A program made the translations under genes and the position numbers. A DNA stretch of 6,149 bases from JBFKUL01 sp041635755. Its GTDB lineage: Bacteria; Pseudomonadota; Gammaproteobacteria; Burkholderiales; SG8-39. Positions within the stretch are counted from its first letter, which is position 1, and each line of letters starts with the position of its first letter. A model generated the notes under the pieces. That model saw only the letters and a list, made by a program, of their open reading frames with translations. It was not told the DNA's origin and made no database searches. Below, one piece after another: positions 1-5,776 of this stretch. Location: NCBI GenBank assembly GCA_041635755.1, contig JBFKUL010000189.1, positions 1-6,149 on the forward strand, read 5' to 3'.

Positions 1-789
1 CACCGTCGCTTGAAGGAACACCTCGACCCGCGTCTCGCCGCCCTTCGATTCGACCGCCGCACCGAGCTCCCTGTAGCTTTGCACCCGCTCCTCGAGTTGC
101 GGGTGCGAAGCGAAAAACACCGGATGCGAGACGTCGAGGATCTTTGCCTCTTCGGCAAGCAGCTCGAACACGCGCGAACCCGAGACCCAGTCGTAGCCCA
201 GCTTCACGATGCGCTCGAACCCCACTCGATCCGCCTCGCGCTCCAGCTCGCGTGAATAGCCGTACACGGAGCTCATCGCCGCGAGGCTGCCGACGAGCGC
301 TCCACCCACACCGCCCGCGACGCCGAGCACCGTCGCGAGGCCCGTGGAGCCCTTCAGGTTCTCGCGGTTCTGGAAGCTGTGCCGGTGCACGAAATGCGCC
401 GCCTCGTGCGCGAGCACGGTTGCGAGCTGCGCCTCGTTCTCCAGGCGCGCCACCAGGCCCATGTTGATGTAGAGGCTGCCGTTCGGAAGCGCGAACGCAT
501 TCAGGCCAGGCTCGCGAACGACACGCATGCGCACCACGCCCTTGAACTCGGGATACAGGCGCTCGAGCAGCGCCTGCAAGTAGGCGTCCAATGCCTTGTC
601 ATCGTAGAGCGCGCCGCTGCGGCGCAGCGCGCGGTCCACATCCACCGATTCGAACCAGACCCGCTCCTCGTCCGGCAGGCGCGCGCGCGTCGACTCGGCA
701 TCCGCGAACGGCGGCACAGGGCCCTGCTGCGCCGGCGCGGGCTGCGCGAACCACGCGAGCATCAGGAAGGGCGCAAACAGGCGCCGCAC
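1..789 (-). CDS. Periplasmic M48-family zinc metalloprotease, C-terminus cut by window edge
   Basis: Partial gene; 263 residues are visible and the frame stays open to base 1. A zinc endopeptidase of the M48 family, expected to act in the periplasm on misfolded or misassembled envelope proteins as BepA and LoiP do. Residues 1-20 form a Sec signal peptide with a likely cut after APA and no lipobox cysteine. The catalytic motif HEAAH is at 128-132, followed by VHRHS. The third zinc ligand is Glu183 in EREAD (183-187), preceded by YSREL. Between them lies a Gly/Ala-rich hydrophobic stretch (about 150-172), usual in the family. The motif SHPQLEERV follows near residue 230-240. The GTG start at 789 is chosen because it begins the signal peptide and lies 8 bases after the upstream stop; no strong Shine-Dalgarno is seen, so translation is probably coupled. 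A TPR domain as in BepA could lie off-window. Confidence 0.93.
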   Translation of the reverse strand, partial: MRRLFAPFLMLAWFAQPAPAQQGPVPPFADAESTRARLPDEERVWFESVDVDRALRRSGALYDDKALDAYLQALLERLYPEFKGVVRMRVVREPGLNAFALPNGSLYINMGLVARLENEAQLATVLAHEAAHFVHRHSFQNRENLKGSTGLATVLGVAGGVGGALVGSLAAMSSVYGYSRELEREADRVGFERIVKLGYDWVSGSRVFELLAEEAKILDVSHPVFFASHPQLEERVQSYRELGAAVESKGGETRVEVFLQATV

Positions 790-797
790 GGGAATCG

Positions 798-1532
798 TCA
801 GTTGGGCGCCTTCGCGCTTTTCGGCAGGCCGGGATACACCTGAAACATCGCGCTCATCATGTCGCGCACCGCGGCAGCGTCCTTCAGGTCCTTCGAGACG
901 CTCGCGTTATGGTTCATCCACAGCAGATCGCCGCTCGCCAGATCGATCACCCCCGCCGAGATCACCGACTGGCCAAGCGGCATCGCGACACCGAACATCG
1001 CCGCGAACACGAAGGCCGCCTTGCGGCCTCCCGACGAAACGAAATCCTCGCCGATCACCATCATGGCCGCGTCGGCGCCCGACTTTTCCTTGAGAAACGC
1101 CAGGCCCTGACCCAGCGTGTAGTCGAAACGCTGGCGCTTGTGCTCCCAGCCGCTGATCGACGTCGAGGTCATGCGATGCGCGGCCACCGCCACCTGGAAG
1201 TACACCCCGAGATATTCTTCCAGCAGATCGTGCTCTTCCGTCGACAGCGCCGGCAGCGGCACGAATTCGACGTCCTTGCGGCCCGCCGCCAACGCATTCA
1301 GTTCCCGGGTGACATTGTCGGAGGCCGTCTTGGTCCACTCGGGCACTTTCTCGGGCACGCCGCCCGCGGAGATCTCCTTGACGGTGATCTCCACCGGCAG
1401 CAGCACGATGCGCTTGGGCAGCGCGCGCGGCGGATCCTGCACCAGGGTGTAATGGACATTGTGCGCCTGGGCGAGCGCCGCGCCGGCGAGGCCCAGCCAA
1501 AGCGTGCAAACGACCAGCGAACGCGCGAGCAT
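798..1532 (-). CDS. Secreted protein of unknown function, 244 aa
   Basis: I do not recognise this family. Residues 1-21 are a clear Sec signal peptide ending in ALA before QAHN; Cys9 lies too early and in the wrong context for a lipobox, so a soluble periplasmic protein is likely. The mature part has an early strand KRIVLLPVEI (40-49), an acidic helical segment around 98-108, and a C-terminal half with GADAAMMVIGEDF (152-164), a hydrophobic stretch (about 173-185) and the hairpin-like GVIDLASGDLLW (194-205). The order 'ADA..', then 'DL..G..LW', recalls periplasmic CsgG/DUF799-like lipoproteins, but this is a resemblance in layout only. It starts with ATG behind a GGGGGTGA Shine-Dalgarno (1536-1543). 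The M48 protease gene follows after 8 bases, so the two products may work together, for example as protease and adaptor or substrate; that is inference. Confidence 0.85.
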   Translation of the reverse strand: MLARSLVVCTLWLGLAGAALAQAHNVHYTLVQDPPRALPKRIVLLPVEITVKEISAGGVPEKVPEWTKTASDNVTRELNALAAGRKDVEFVPLPALSTEEHDLLEEYLGVYFQVAVAAHRMTSTSISGWEHKRQRFDYTLGQGLAFLKEKSGADAAMMVIGEDFVSSGGRKAAFVFAAMFGVAMPLGQSVISAGVIDLASGDLLWMNHNASVSKDLKDAAAVRDMMSAMFQVYPGLPKSAKAPN

Positions 1533-1535
1533 CGG

Positions 1536-1565
1536 TCACCCCCGGTGTCGATGGTCGCGATTCTA
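1536..1565 (-). promoter_or_regulatory. Candidate promoter and ribosome binding site for the secreted-protein/M48 pair
   Basis: On the minus strand a -10-like TAGAAT (1560-1565, five of six bases of the sigma70 consensus) would place transcription start near 1552, about 20 bases before the ATG at 1532. No convincing -35 element is present at 16-18 bases spacing. A GGGGGTGA Shine-Dalgarno occupies 1536-1543. The ribosome site is well supported; the promoter is tentative. Confidence 0.4.
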
Positions 1566-1568
1566 GCG

Positions 1569-1585
1569 CCGGCGCGGTGCGCCGG
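1569..1585 (-). repeat. Perfect 7-bp hairpin between pldA and the next gene
   Basis: CCGGCGC and GCGCCGG flank a three-base loop, giving a strong GC stem 21 bases after the pldA stop. No T-run follows it on the minus strand, so it is not a standard intrinsic terminator. It could stabilise the 3' end of a pldA transcript or slow polymerase just ahead of the candidate -10 at 1560-1565. Confidence 0.4.
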
Positions 1586-1606
1586 ATATGGCCCTTCAGG
1601 ACCGCG

Positions 1607-2719
1607 TCACGGAACGATCGCGAAGCCCAGGCGCAGCTGCGACTTGCGCCGCTCGTTGTAGCCGAGAATGTCCTCGCCATAGCCGGTGAAGTACTGCAGG
1701 TGCAGGTAGCCGCTCACCGGCCCGAACTGGACGGCGCGGGTCTTGGTCGACAGGTCGAGCAGCAGGCTGCCCTTGCCCGAGGTGCCGACGCGCGCGCGGG
1801 CATTCAGCACCCAGTCATTGCCGCGCGCGTAGCGCGCATCCCAGTCGACGTAGCCGCGATAGCGGTGAATATCCGGGTTGTCTTCCTTATCCAGGTAGCC
1901 GAAAAACTTGGGCGCGAACTCGATACGCGAGCCGTCGGCAAGCGTCCAGTGCCATTCGGGCCGGATGAACAACGTGTCGATCGAGCGCGAGCTCGCGCCG
2001 TCGCGCCCGTTCGACTCATGCTCGTAGCCTGCCCGAACCGCATCGATCCAGGTCTTGTCGTCGGTGCGCTCCCAGCGCCAGAACAGCGACGGCCGGTAGC
2101 TCGTGTCGCGGAACGGTTTCGACTCGGAGGACAGGTCCCAGAGCGAGTTTTGCGTGAAGCCGAAGTAGAAGCCCGACAGCCAGGGCTGCTCCTTGCCGAA
2201 GCCGGCAGACTTGTCGAAGAGCCGGTATTTGAACGAGAGCTGGAAGCGCGCGCTCGCGCCGCCGCGCGTGCCGAACACGATATACATCGGTTCGTTTGCG
2301 CTCAGTGGCGGCTCGGAAGCAAGGCCGCTTCCCAGCGCATCGGGCTCTGCCGCGCGCCCGGTGAGCTGCTGGATTGCATCGGGCGCCGCCTCCACCAGCA
2401 ATACGAGTACGCTTGAAGGCCGGTCGACGAGCTCGAGCGCGAGCGTGCCCGAGACCGTTCTGGGCATGCGCCCGATATAGCTGCGGCGTGGCCCGCTCGC
2501 CGGCCCCTTGGCCTGCAGCACCACGATGCGGCCGAAGCGATCGTCACGCACGCGCAGGCTGATGCGCGGGGGCAACGGGTCGCCGCCAAGACTCACCAGA
2601 TCAACCTCGAACGCCGAGCCCGCGCGCACGTTCGGCGCCTGCGTGGCGAGAATCCAGTCCTGCGCGCCGGCGACGCCCGCATGCAATGCGAGCAGCGCGA
2701 GAAGCATCAGTCTGCGCAT
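1607..2719 (-). CDS. pldA: Outer membrane phospholipase A (OMPLA/PldA family)
   Basis: 370 residues. OMPLA is a beta-barrel phospholipase in the outer membrane that removes phospholipids misplaced in the outer leaflet; the E. coli enzyme is calcium-dependent and active as a dimer. Residues 1-19 are a Sec signal peptide. About 130 residues (20-150) with predicted strand content precede the barrel, so the N-terminal part is much longer than in E. coli OMPLA. Barrel landmarks: FGFTQNSLWDLS (187-198), then PFRDTSYRPSLF (202-213). The active-site block reads YEHESNG (232-238), with His234 and nucleophile Ser236, then SSRSID (243-248). The residue 14 after the His, Asn156 in E. coli, is Asp248 here. 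The C-terminus has YFTGYGEDILGYN (343-355), typical of the family, and ends in IVP instead of an aromatic residue. The frame is open upstream to 3088 inside lysR; the ATG at 2719 is chosen because it begins the signal peptide. Confidence 0.93.
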   Translation of the reverse strand: MRRLMLLALLALHAGVAGAQDWILATQAPNVRAGSAFEVDLVSLGGDPLPPRISLRVRDDRFGRIVVLQAKGPASGPRRSYIGRMPRTVSGTLALELVDRPSSVLVLLVEAAPDAIQQLTGRAAEPDALGSGLASEPPLSANEPMYIVFGTRGGASARFQLSFKYRLFDKSAGFGKEQPWLSGFYFGFTQNSLWDLSSESKPFRDTSYRPSLFWRWERTDDKTWIDAVRAGYEHESNGRDGASSRSIDTLFIRPEWHWTLADGSRIEFAPKFFGYLDKEDNPDIHRYRGYVDWDARYARGNDWVLNARARVGTSGKGSLLLDLSTKTRAVQFGPVSGYLHLQYFTGYGEDILGYNERRKSQLRLGFAIVP

Positions 2720-2747
2720 GGTTGCGGCCCCGCGAAAAAGGGCCCGC

Positions 2748-2753
2748 AGTTTA
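2748..2753 (-). promoter_or_regulatory. Possible -10 element for pldA
   Basis: TAAACT on the minus strand (four of six bases of the -10 consensus) sits in the 50-base gap between lysR and pldA and would start a transcript about 20 bases before the pldA ATG. No good -35 is visible. Read-through from lysR is an equally good explanation for pldA expression. Confidence 0.25.
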
Positions 2754-2769
2754 CACGCATCCGCAGGGC

Positions 2770-3687
2770 TCAAAGAACATTCTCGCCTACCCAGTCGGGT
2801 GAATCGGCGAATCGTCGAACCAGGAACTCGACGAACAGGCGCACTTTTGCCGACAGATGGCGCCGGCTCGGATACACGGCGTAGATCGCTCCCGCCGGCG
2901 CTTCGAAATTCTGCAGGAGCGGCACCAGCCGCCCCGCTCGCACATCCGGGCCGACGATGAAGCTCGGCTCGATGGAGATGCCGGCGCCCTGCGCGGCCGC
3001 CTCGGCGAGCAGCTCGCCGTTGTTCGAATGCAGGCTGCCCGAGATGCGCACCGTGTGCACGCCCCCCTGCGCGTCGCGGAAAGTCCACTGGTCGCGCGGC
3101 GACAGGTATTCGTACGTGAAGCAGTTGTGGCGCGCGAGATCCTGCGGGGTCTTCGGCACGCCATGGCGCGCGAGGTACTCGGGCGAGGCGCAGGGGACGA
3201 CGCGCGTCTCGCCAAGCTTGCGGGCGACGAGGTTCTCGGAGCCCACCGCGCCGATGCGGATCGCCAGGTCGAAGCCCTCCTCGACCAGATCGACGATGCG
3301 ATCCGAGAGCGAGACGTCGAACTTCACTTTTGGGTGAAGTGCGAGAAAAGCGGCGATCGCAGGCGCGACGTGGCGCACCCCGAAATTGATCGCGGTGGTG
3401 AGCCGGATCGTGCCCCGCGGCGTGGCGGCGGCGCTGGCGGCTTCCTGCTCGGCCTCGTCGAGTTCCGCCAGAAGCTGGACGCAGCGCTCGTGGAACCGGC
3501 GGCCGGTCTCGGTCAGGCTGATGCGCCGCGTGGTCCGCTGGAGCAGCCGGGTTTGCAGGTGCGCCTCGAGATCCGCTACATGCCGCGAGACGGCGGTGGG
3601 AGACAGGTCGAGGCGCTTCGCGGCCCCCACAAAGCTCCCCGATTCAACAACTTGGGAGAACACCCGCATGGCCTGAAAGCGGTCCAT
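2770..3687 (-). CDS. LysR-type transcriptional regulator
   Basis: 305 residues, the usual length for the family. Residues 1-60 are the winged helix-turn-helix, beginning MDRFQAMRVF; the recognition helix is around LSPTAVSRHVADLE (28-41), followed by the wing RTTRRISLTETG (51-62). A linker helix (about 63-88) leads to the effector-binding domain (about 90-295), which opens PRGTIRLTTA. The overall pattern fits the CrgA-like subgroup, whose members often control small detoxification operons in proteobacteria. It is transcribed divergently from the DoxX-transferase-dioxygenase operon, and the space between holds a perfect inverted repeat overlapping both candidate promoters; regulation of that operon plus autoregulation is therefore likely. 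The effector is probably an aromatic or quinone-type compound, judged only from the neighbours. The ATG at 3687 gives the canonical N-terminus but has no clear Shine-Dalgarno. Confidence 0.95.
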   Translation of the reverse strand: MDRFQAMRVFSQVVESGSFVGAAKRLDLSPTAVSRHVADLEAHLQTRLLQRTTRRISLTETGRRFHERCVQLLAELDEAEQEAASAAATPRGTIRLTTAINFGVRHVAPAIAAFLALHPKVKFDVSLSDRIVDLVEEGFDLAIRIGAVGSENLVARKLGETRVVPCASPEYLARHGVPKTPQDLARHNCFTYEYLSPRDQWTFRDAQGGVHTVRISGSLHSNNGELLAEAAAQGAGISIEPSFIVGPDVRAGRLVPLLQNFEAPAGAIYAVYPSRRHLSAKVRLFVEFLVRRFADSPDWVGENVL

Positions 3688-3693
3688 GCAGAG

Positions 3694-3721
3694 ATATTAC
3701 ACCGATAATCGGGATAGTCTA
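3694..3721 (-). promoter_or_regulatory. Candidate lysR promoter
   Basis: On the minus strand TAGACT (3716-3721, four of six with TTGACA) and TAATAT (3694-3699) are separated by 16 bases. Transcription would start near 3687, at or beside the start codon, so the mRNA may be leaderless or nearly so; the lack of a Shine-Dalgarno agrees. The left arm of the inverted repeat lies between the two hexamers, which would allow autorepression. Confidence 0.45.
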
Positions 3722-3751
3722 TGAACAGTTAGGCTATTTATCCCGATTATC
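3704..3751. promoter_or_regulatory. Perfect 13-bp inverted repeat, probable LysR operator
   Basis: GATAATCGGGATA (3704-3716) is repeated exactly in inverse orientation as TATCCCGATTATC (3739-3751), with a 22-base spacer. Each arm also holds a small dyad, ATC-NN-GAT (3708-3715 and 3740-3747); their centres are 32 bases apart, about three helical turns, so two bound dimers would lie on the same DNA face. That suits a LysR-type tetramer bridging two sites. Relative to the predicted DoxX-operon start (about 3772) the arms centre near -62 and -27, close to the usual regulatory and activation sites of LysR family targets. A weaker related half-site, CATAATCCATCCC, lies at 3760-3772. That LysR is the binder is inferred from position. 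Confidence 0.7.
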
Positions 3752-3765
3752 AACGTTTTCATAAT
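3737..3765 (+). promoter_or_regulatory. Candidate promoter of the DoxX-transferase-dioxygenase operon
   Basis: CATAAT (3760-3765) matches five of six bases of the -10 consensus. The hexamer 17 bases upstream, TTTATC (3737-3742), is a poor -35 and is overlapped by the right arm of the inverted repeat. A good -10 with a weak -35 is what an activator-dependent LysR target would show. The predicted start near 3772 leaves a leader of about 70 bases. Confidence 0.5.
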
Positions 3766-3772
3766 CCATCCC

Positions 3773-3817
3773 ATCGGACTCGGCCGGGGCCACCTCGGTG
3801 ACGGTGCGGGTCCGGAT
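3773..3817 (+). other. Possible folded leader of the DoxX operon mRNA
   Basis: CGGAC (3775-3779) can pair with GTCCG (3810-3814), with flanking AT/AT pairs across one bulge, enclosing a small CACC-TC-GGTG hairpin (3791-3800). The stretch is much more GC-rich than the operator region before it. The Shine-Dalgarno at 3828-3833 stays outside the fold. In a GC-rich genome such pairing may be chance. Confidence 0.2.
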
Positions 3818-3841
3818 CCAAATTCCAAAGGAGAGACTGAA

Positions 3842-4264
3842 ATGATCGATTCACGCACCGCCCCCTACGCCGCGCTGCTGCTGCGCGTTTCGCTCGGCGT
3901 GATGTTCATCGCCCATGCGCTGCTCAAGTACGTCGTCTTCACGCTGCCCGGCACCGTGCAGTTCTTCGAATCGCTCGGCCTGCCCGGAGTGCTCGCTTAC
4001 TTCACGTTCTGGGCGGAGCTCATTGGCGGATTGCTGATCCTCGCCGGCGTGTTCGGGCGCTGGGTATCGGCCGCGCTGCTGCCGATCCTGCTCGGCGCCA
4101 CCTGGGCGCACGCCGGCAACGGCTGGGTGTTCAGCGCGCCGAACGGCGGCTGGGAGTACCCCGCGTTCCTGGCGGTCGCGGCCGTCACCCACGTCCTGCT
4201 CGGCGACGGGGCCTTCGCGCTATCGAGGCTTTTTCAACGCAGGCTCGCCCTCCAGGCCGCCTGA
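3842..4264 (+). CDS. DoxX-family inner membrane protein
   Basis: 140 residues, normal for the DoxX family of small four-helix inner-membrane proteins. Predicted membrane segments: about 9-28, 49-70, 75-91 and 106-125. Family features include LRVSLGVMFIAHALLK (14-29), FFESLGLPG (41-49), WAELIGGLLILAG (57-69) and the loop NGWVFSAPNGGWEYPAF (93-109). The ATG lies 8 bases after AAGGAG (3828-3833), a strong ribosome site. DoxX proteins have no single agreed reaction: M. tuberculosis DoxX joins a membrane oxidoreductase complex against oxidative stress, and E. coli YqjF, encoded beside a glutathionyl-hydroquinone reductase, is induced by hydroxylated aromatic breakdown products. As first gene of an operon with a glutathione transferase and a ring-cleaving dioxygenase, a role in quinone or catechol stress at the membrane is the best guess. 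The family call is firm, the function is inferred. Confidence 0.93.
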   Translation: MIDSRTAPYAALLLRVSLGVMFIAHALLKYVVFTLPGTVQFFESLGLPGVLAYFTFWAELIGGLLILAGVFGRWVSAALLPILLGATWAHAGNGWVFSAPNGGWEYPAFLAVAAVTHVLLGDGAFALSRLFQRRLALQAA

Positions 4265-4291
4265 TTCAACCCTCAAGATCAAGGAGCCGAT

Positions 4292-4915
4292 ATGAAACTT
4301 TACTTCGCCCCCGGTGCCTGCTCGCTCTCGCCGCACATCGTTGCCCGCGAGGCCGGCATCGCACTCGAACTGAAGAAAGTCGACTTGAAGACCAAGCAGA
4401 TCGAAGGCGGTGGCAACTTTGCCGCGCTGAATGAAAAAGGCTACGTCCCCGCGCTCATGCTGGACGACGGCCAGCTGCTCACCGAAGGCCCGGCGATCGT
4501 GCAGTACCTCGCCGACCGCAAGCCCGAGACGAAGCTCGCACCGCCGGCCGGGTCCCTCGAGCGCTACCGCCTGCAGGAGTGGCTCAACTTCGTGACCGCG
4601 GAAATTCACAAGCCGTGGGGATCGCTGTGGAACCCGAGCATCACCGCACAGGCCCGCCAGCTCGTGCTCGACACGCTTGCGCGCCGCTTCGACTGGCTCG
4701 TCAAGCAGCTCGACGGCAAGAGCTGGCTGATGGGCGAGCGCTTCAGCGCCGCCGATGCATATCTCTTCACGTTGCTCAACTGGGCGCAGTGGACCGGCGT
4801 CGATCTCGGCCGCTGGCCGGCCCTCCAGGCCTACGCCGCGCGCGTTGCCGCCCGGCCCAAGGTGCAGGAAGCGCTTGCTGCCGAGGGCCTCGCGCCTGTA
4901 AAACAAGCGGCATGA
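4292..4915 (+). CDS. gst: Beta-class glutathione S-transferase
   Basis: 207 residues, close to the 201 of E. coli GST and alignable with it end to end. Cytosolic enzyme using glutathione on electrophiles such as quinones and halogenated aromatics; beta-class members can also act as thiol transferases through their cysteine. The N-terminal thioredoxin-like domain (1-80) begins MKLYFAPGACSLSPHI with the class-defining Cys10; Val52-Pro53 is the cis-proline turn and TEGPAI (64-69) the glutathione gamma-glutamyl contact. The helical domain (about 88-200) has WLNFVTAEIHK with His106, the second conserved beta-class catalytic residue, and the N-capping box SAADAYLF (152-159). AAGGAG (4281-4286) lies 5 bases before the ATG. 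It starts 27 bases after the DoxX gene stop, and its stop overlaps the next start, so the three are one transcription unit. Confidence 0.95.
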   Translation: MKLYFAPGACSLSPHIVAREAGIALELKKVDLKTKQIEGGGNFAALNEKGYVPALMLDDGQLLTEGPAIVQYLADRKPETKLAPPAGSLERYRLQEWLNFVTAEIHKPWGSLWNPSITAQARQLVLDTLARRFDWLVKQLDGKSWLMGERFSAADAYLFTLLNWAQWTGVDLGRWPALQAYAARVAARPKVQEALAAEGLAPVKQAA

Positions 4916-5706
4916 GCCGACTGCCGAGCGTCTTCATTTCCCACGGCTCGCCGATGCACGCGCTCGAAGCGGGCGCGGCCGGCGAGGCGTGGGCGGCGCT
5001 CGGCCGTCGCCTGCCCCGCCCGAAGGCGCTGCTCGTCGCCTCGGCGCACTGGGACACGAACCTGCCGATGCTTACCGGCAACGCCAAGCCGGAAACCATT
5101 CACGACTTCTACAACTTTCCGGAGCCGCTTTATCGGCTGCGCTACGCTTCGCCCGGCGCGCCAGAGCTCGCGCGGCAGGCGCAGGCGCTGTTGAAGGACG
5201 CGGGCTTTACCGCCGCGATCGACGGTTGCCGCGGGCTCGATCACGGCACGTGGGCGCCGCTGCTCTACGCCTACCCCGAGGCCGACGTCCCGGTGGTGCA
5301 GGTGTCGCTGCAAACACCACTCGGTCCACGCCACCACGTCAACCTCGGGCGCGCGCTCGCGCCGCTCGCCGACGAGCAGATTCTCATCGTCGGCTCGGGA
5401 CAGATGACGCACAACCTGCGCGAGGTGCGCTGGGCGCGCCAGACCTCCAGCGAGAACCCGGCGCCGTACGTCGAGGAATTCAGGGAATGGGTGCGTGCGC
5501 GCATCGAGGCGCACGAGCTCGATCTTCTGGCCGAGTACCGCGAGCGTACGCCGAACGGGGCGCGCGCCCACCCGAGCGACGAGCACTTCCTGCCGCTGTT
5601 CGTCGCGCTCGGTGCCGCAGGCGAGCGCTACCGCGCCGAGCGCGTGTTCGATGCGATCGAGGCCGGCGTGCTCGCGATGGACGCCTACATCCTGCATCCA
5701 CATTAG
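4912..5706 (+). CDS. LigB/DODA-type extradiol aromatic ring-opening dioxygenase (YgiD-like)
   Basis: 264 residues, typical for bacterial YgiD/DODA proteins of the class III extradiol dioxygenase superfamily, which open catechol rings with O2; E. coli YgiD and plant DODA cleave 4,5-DOPA. Metal-ligand histidines are recognisable by motif: His11 in ISHGSP (9-14), His46 in SAHWD (44-48), His167 in GSGQMTHNLRE (161-171) and His220 in AHPSDEHFLPLF (219-230). His111 in GLDHGTWAPL (108-117) is the probable acid-base residue. The block TIHDFYNFPEPLY (62-74) is also highly conserved. Family members bind zinc or iron; the metal cannot be told here. The ATG overlaps the transferase TGA (ATGA), indicating translational coupling. 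The frame is open further upstream, but only this start gives the canonical N-terminus. The physiological substrate is unknown; a catechol produced or detoxified with the neighbouring proteins is likely. Confidence 0.94.
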   Translation: MSRLPSVFISHGSPMHALEAGAAGEAWAALGRRLPRPKALLVASAHWDTNLPMLTGNAKPETIHDFYNFPEPLYRLRYASPGAPELARQAQALLKDAGFTAAIDGCRGLDHGTWAPLLYAYPEADVPVVQVSLQTPLGPRHHVNLGRALAPLADEQILIVGSGQMTHNLREVRWARQTSSENPAPYVEEFREWVRARIEAHELDLLAEYRERTPNGARAHPSDEHFLPLFVALGAAGERYRAERVFDAIEAGVLAMDAYILHPH

Positions 5707-5741
5707 CGATTCGCGCACTTCCGGCGCACGCGGCGCGCGGG

Positions 5742-5767
5742 TACACTCCGCGCTCCACGCCAGGGAG
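5742..5767 (+). promoter_or_regulatory. Possible -10 element and ribosome binding site for the dehydrogenase gene
   Basis: TACACT (5742-5747, four of six with the -10 consensus) lies in the 70-base gap after the dioxygenase; the hexamer at 17 bases spacing, TTCCGG, is weak. AGGGAG (5762-5767) is a good Shine-Dalgarno 9 bases before the GTG at 5777. No intrinsic terminator is visible in this gap, so read-through from the upstream operon is also possible. Confidence 0.35.
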
Positions 5768-5776
5768 AACGCGCAA

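Noticed and set aside
591..1661. 356-codon open frame on the plus strand opposite the secreted-protein gene
   Set aside because: Low-complexity Arg/His/Ala composition, and the opposite strand encodes a protein with a signal peptide and a good ribosome site.
907..1680. 257-codon minus-strand frame overlapping the secreted-protein gene in another phase
   Set aside because: Gly/Arg-rich translation without a signal peptide or motif; it overlaps the better supported 244-residue frame.
1577..2416. 279-codon plus-strand open frame opposite pldA
   Set aside because: Antisense shadow; the minus strand carries the complete PldA active-site block.
2724..2747. Interrupted hairpin with a T5 run between lysR and pldA, considered as a terminator
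   Set aside because: The T-run is in the loop, not after the stem, and the stem has a central G-G mismatch; it does not fit an intrinsic terminator.
2720..3088. N-terminal extension of pldA to 493 residues
   Set aside because: The added part overlaps the lysR coding region and would bury the signal peptide beginning at 2719.
5707..5760. GC-rich stretch after the dioxygenase, considered as a terminator
   Set aside because: No stable symmetric stem followed by T residues could be found on either strand.
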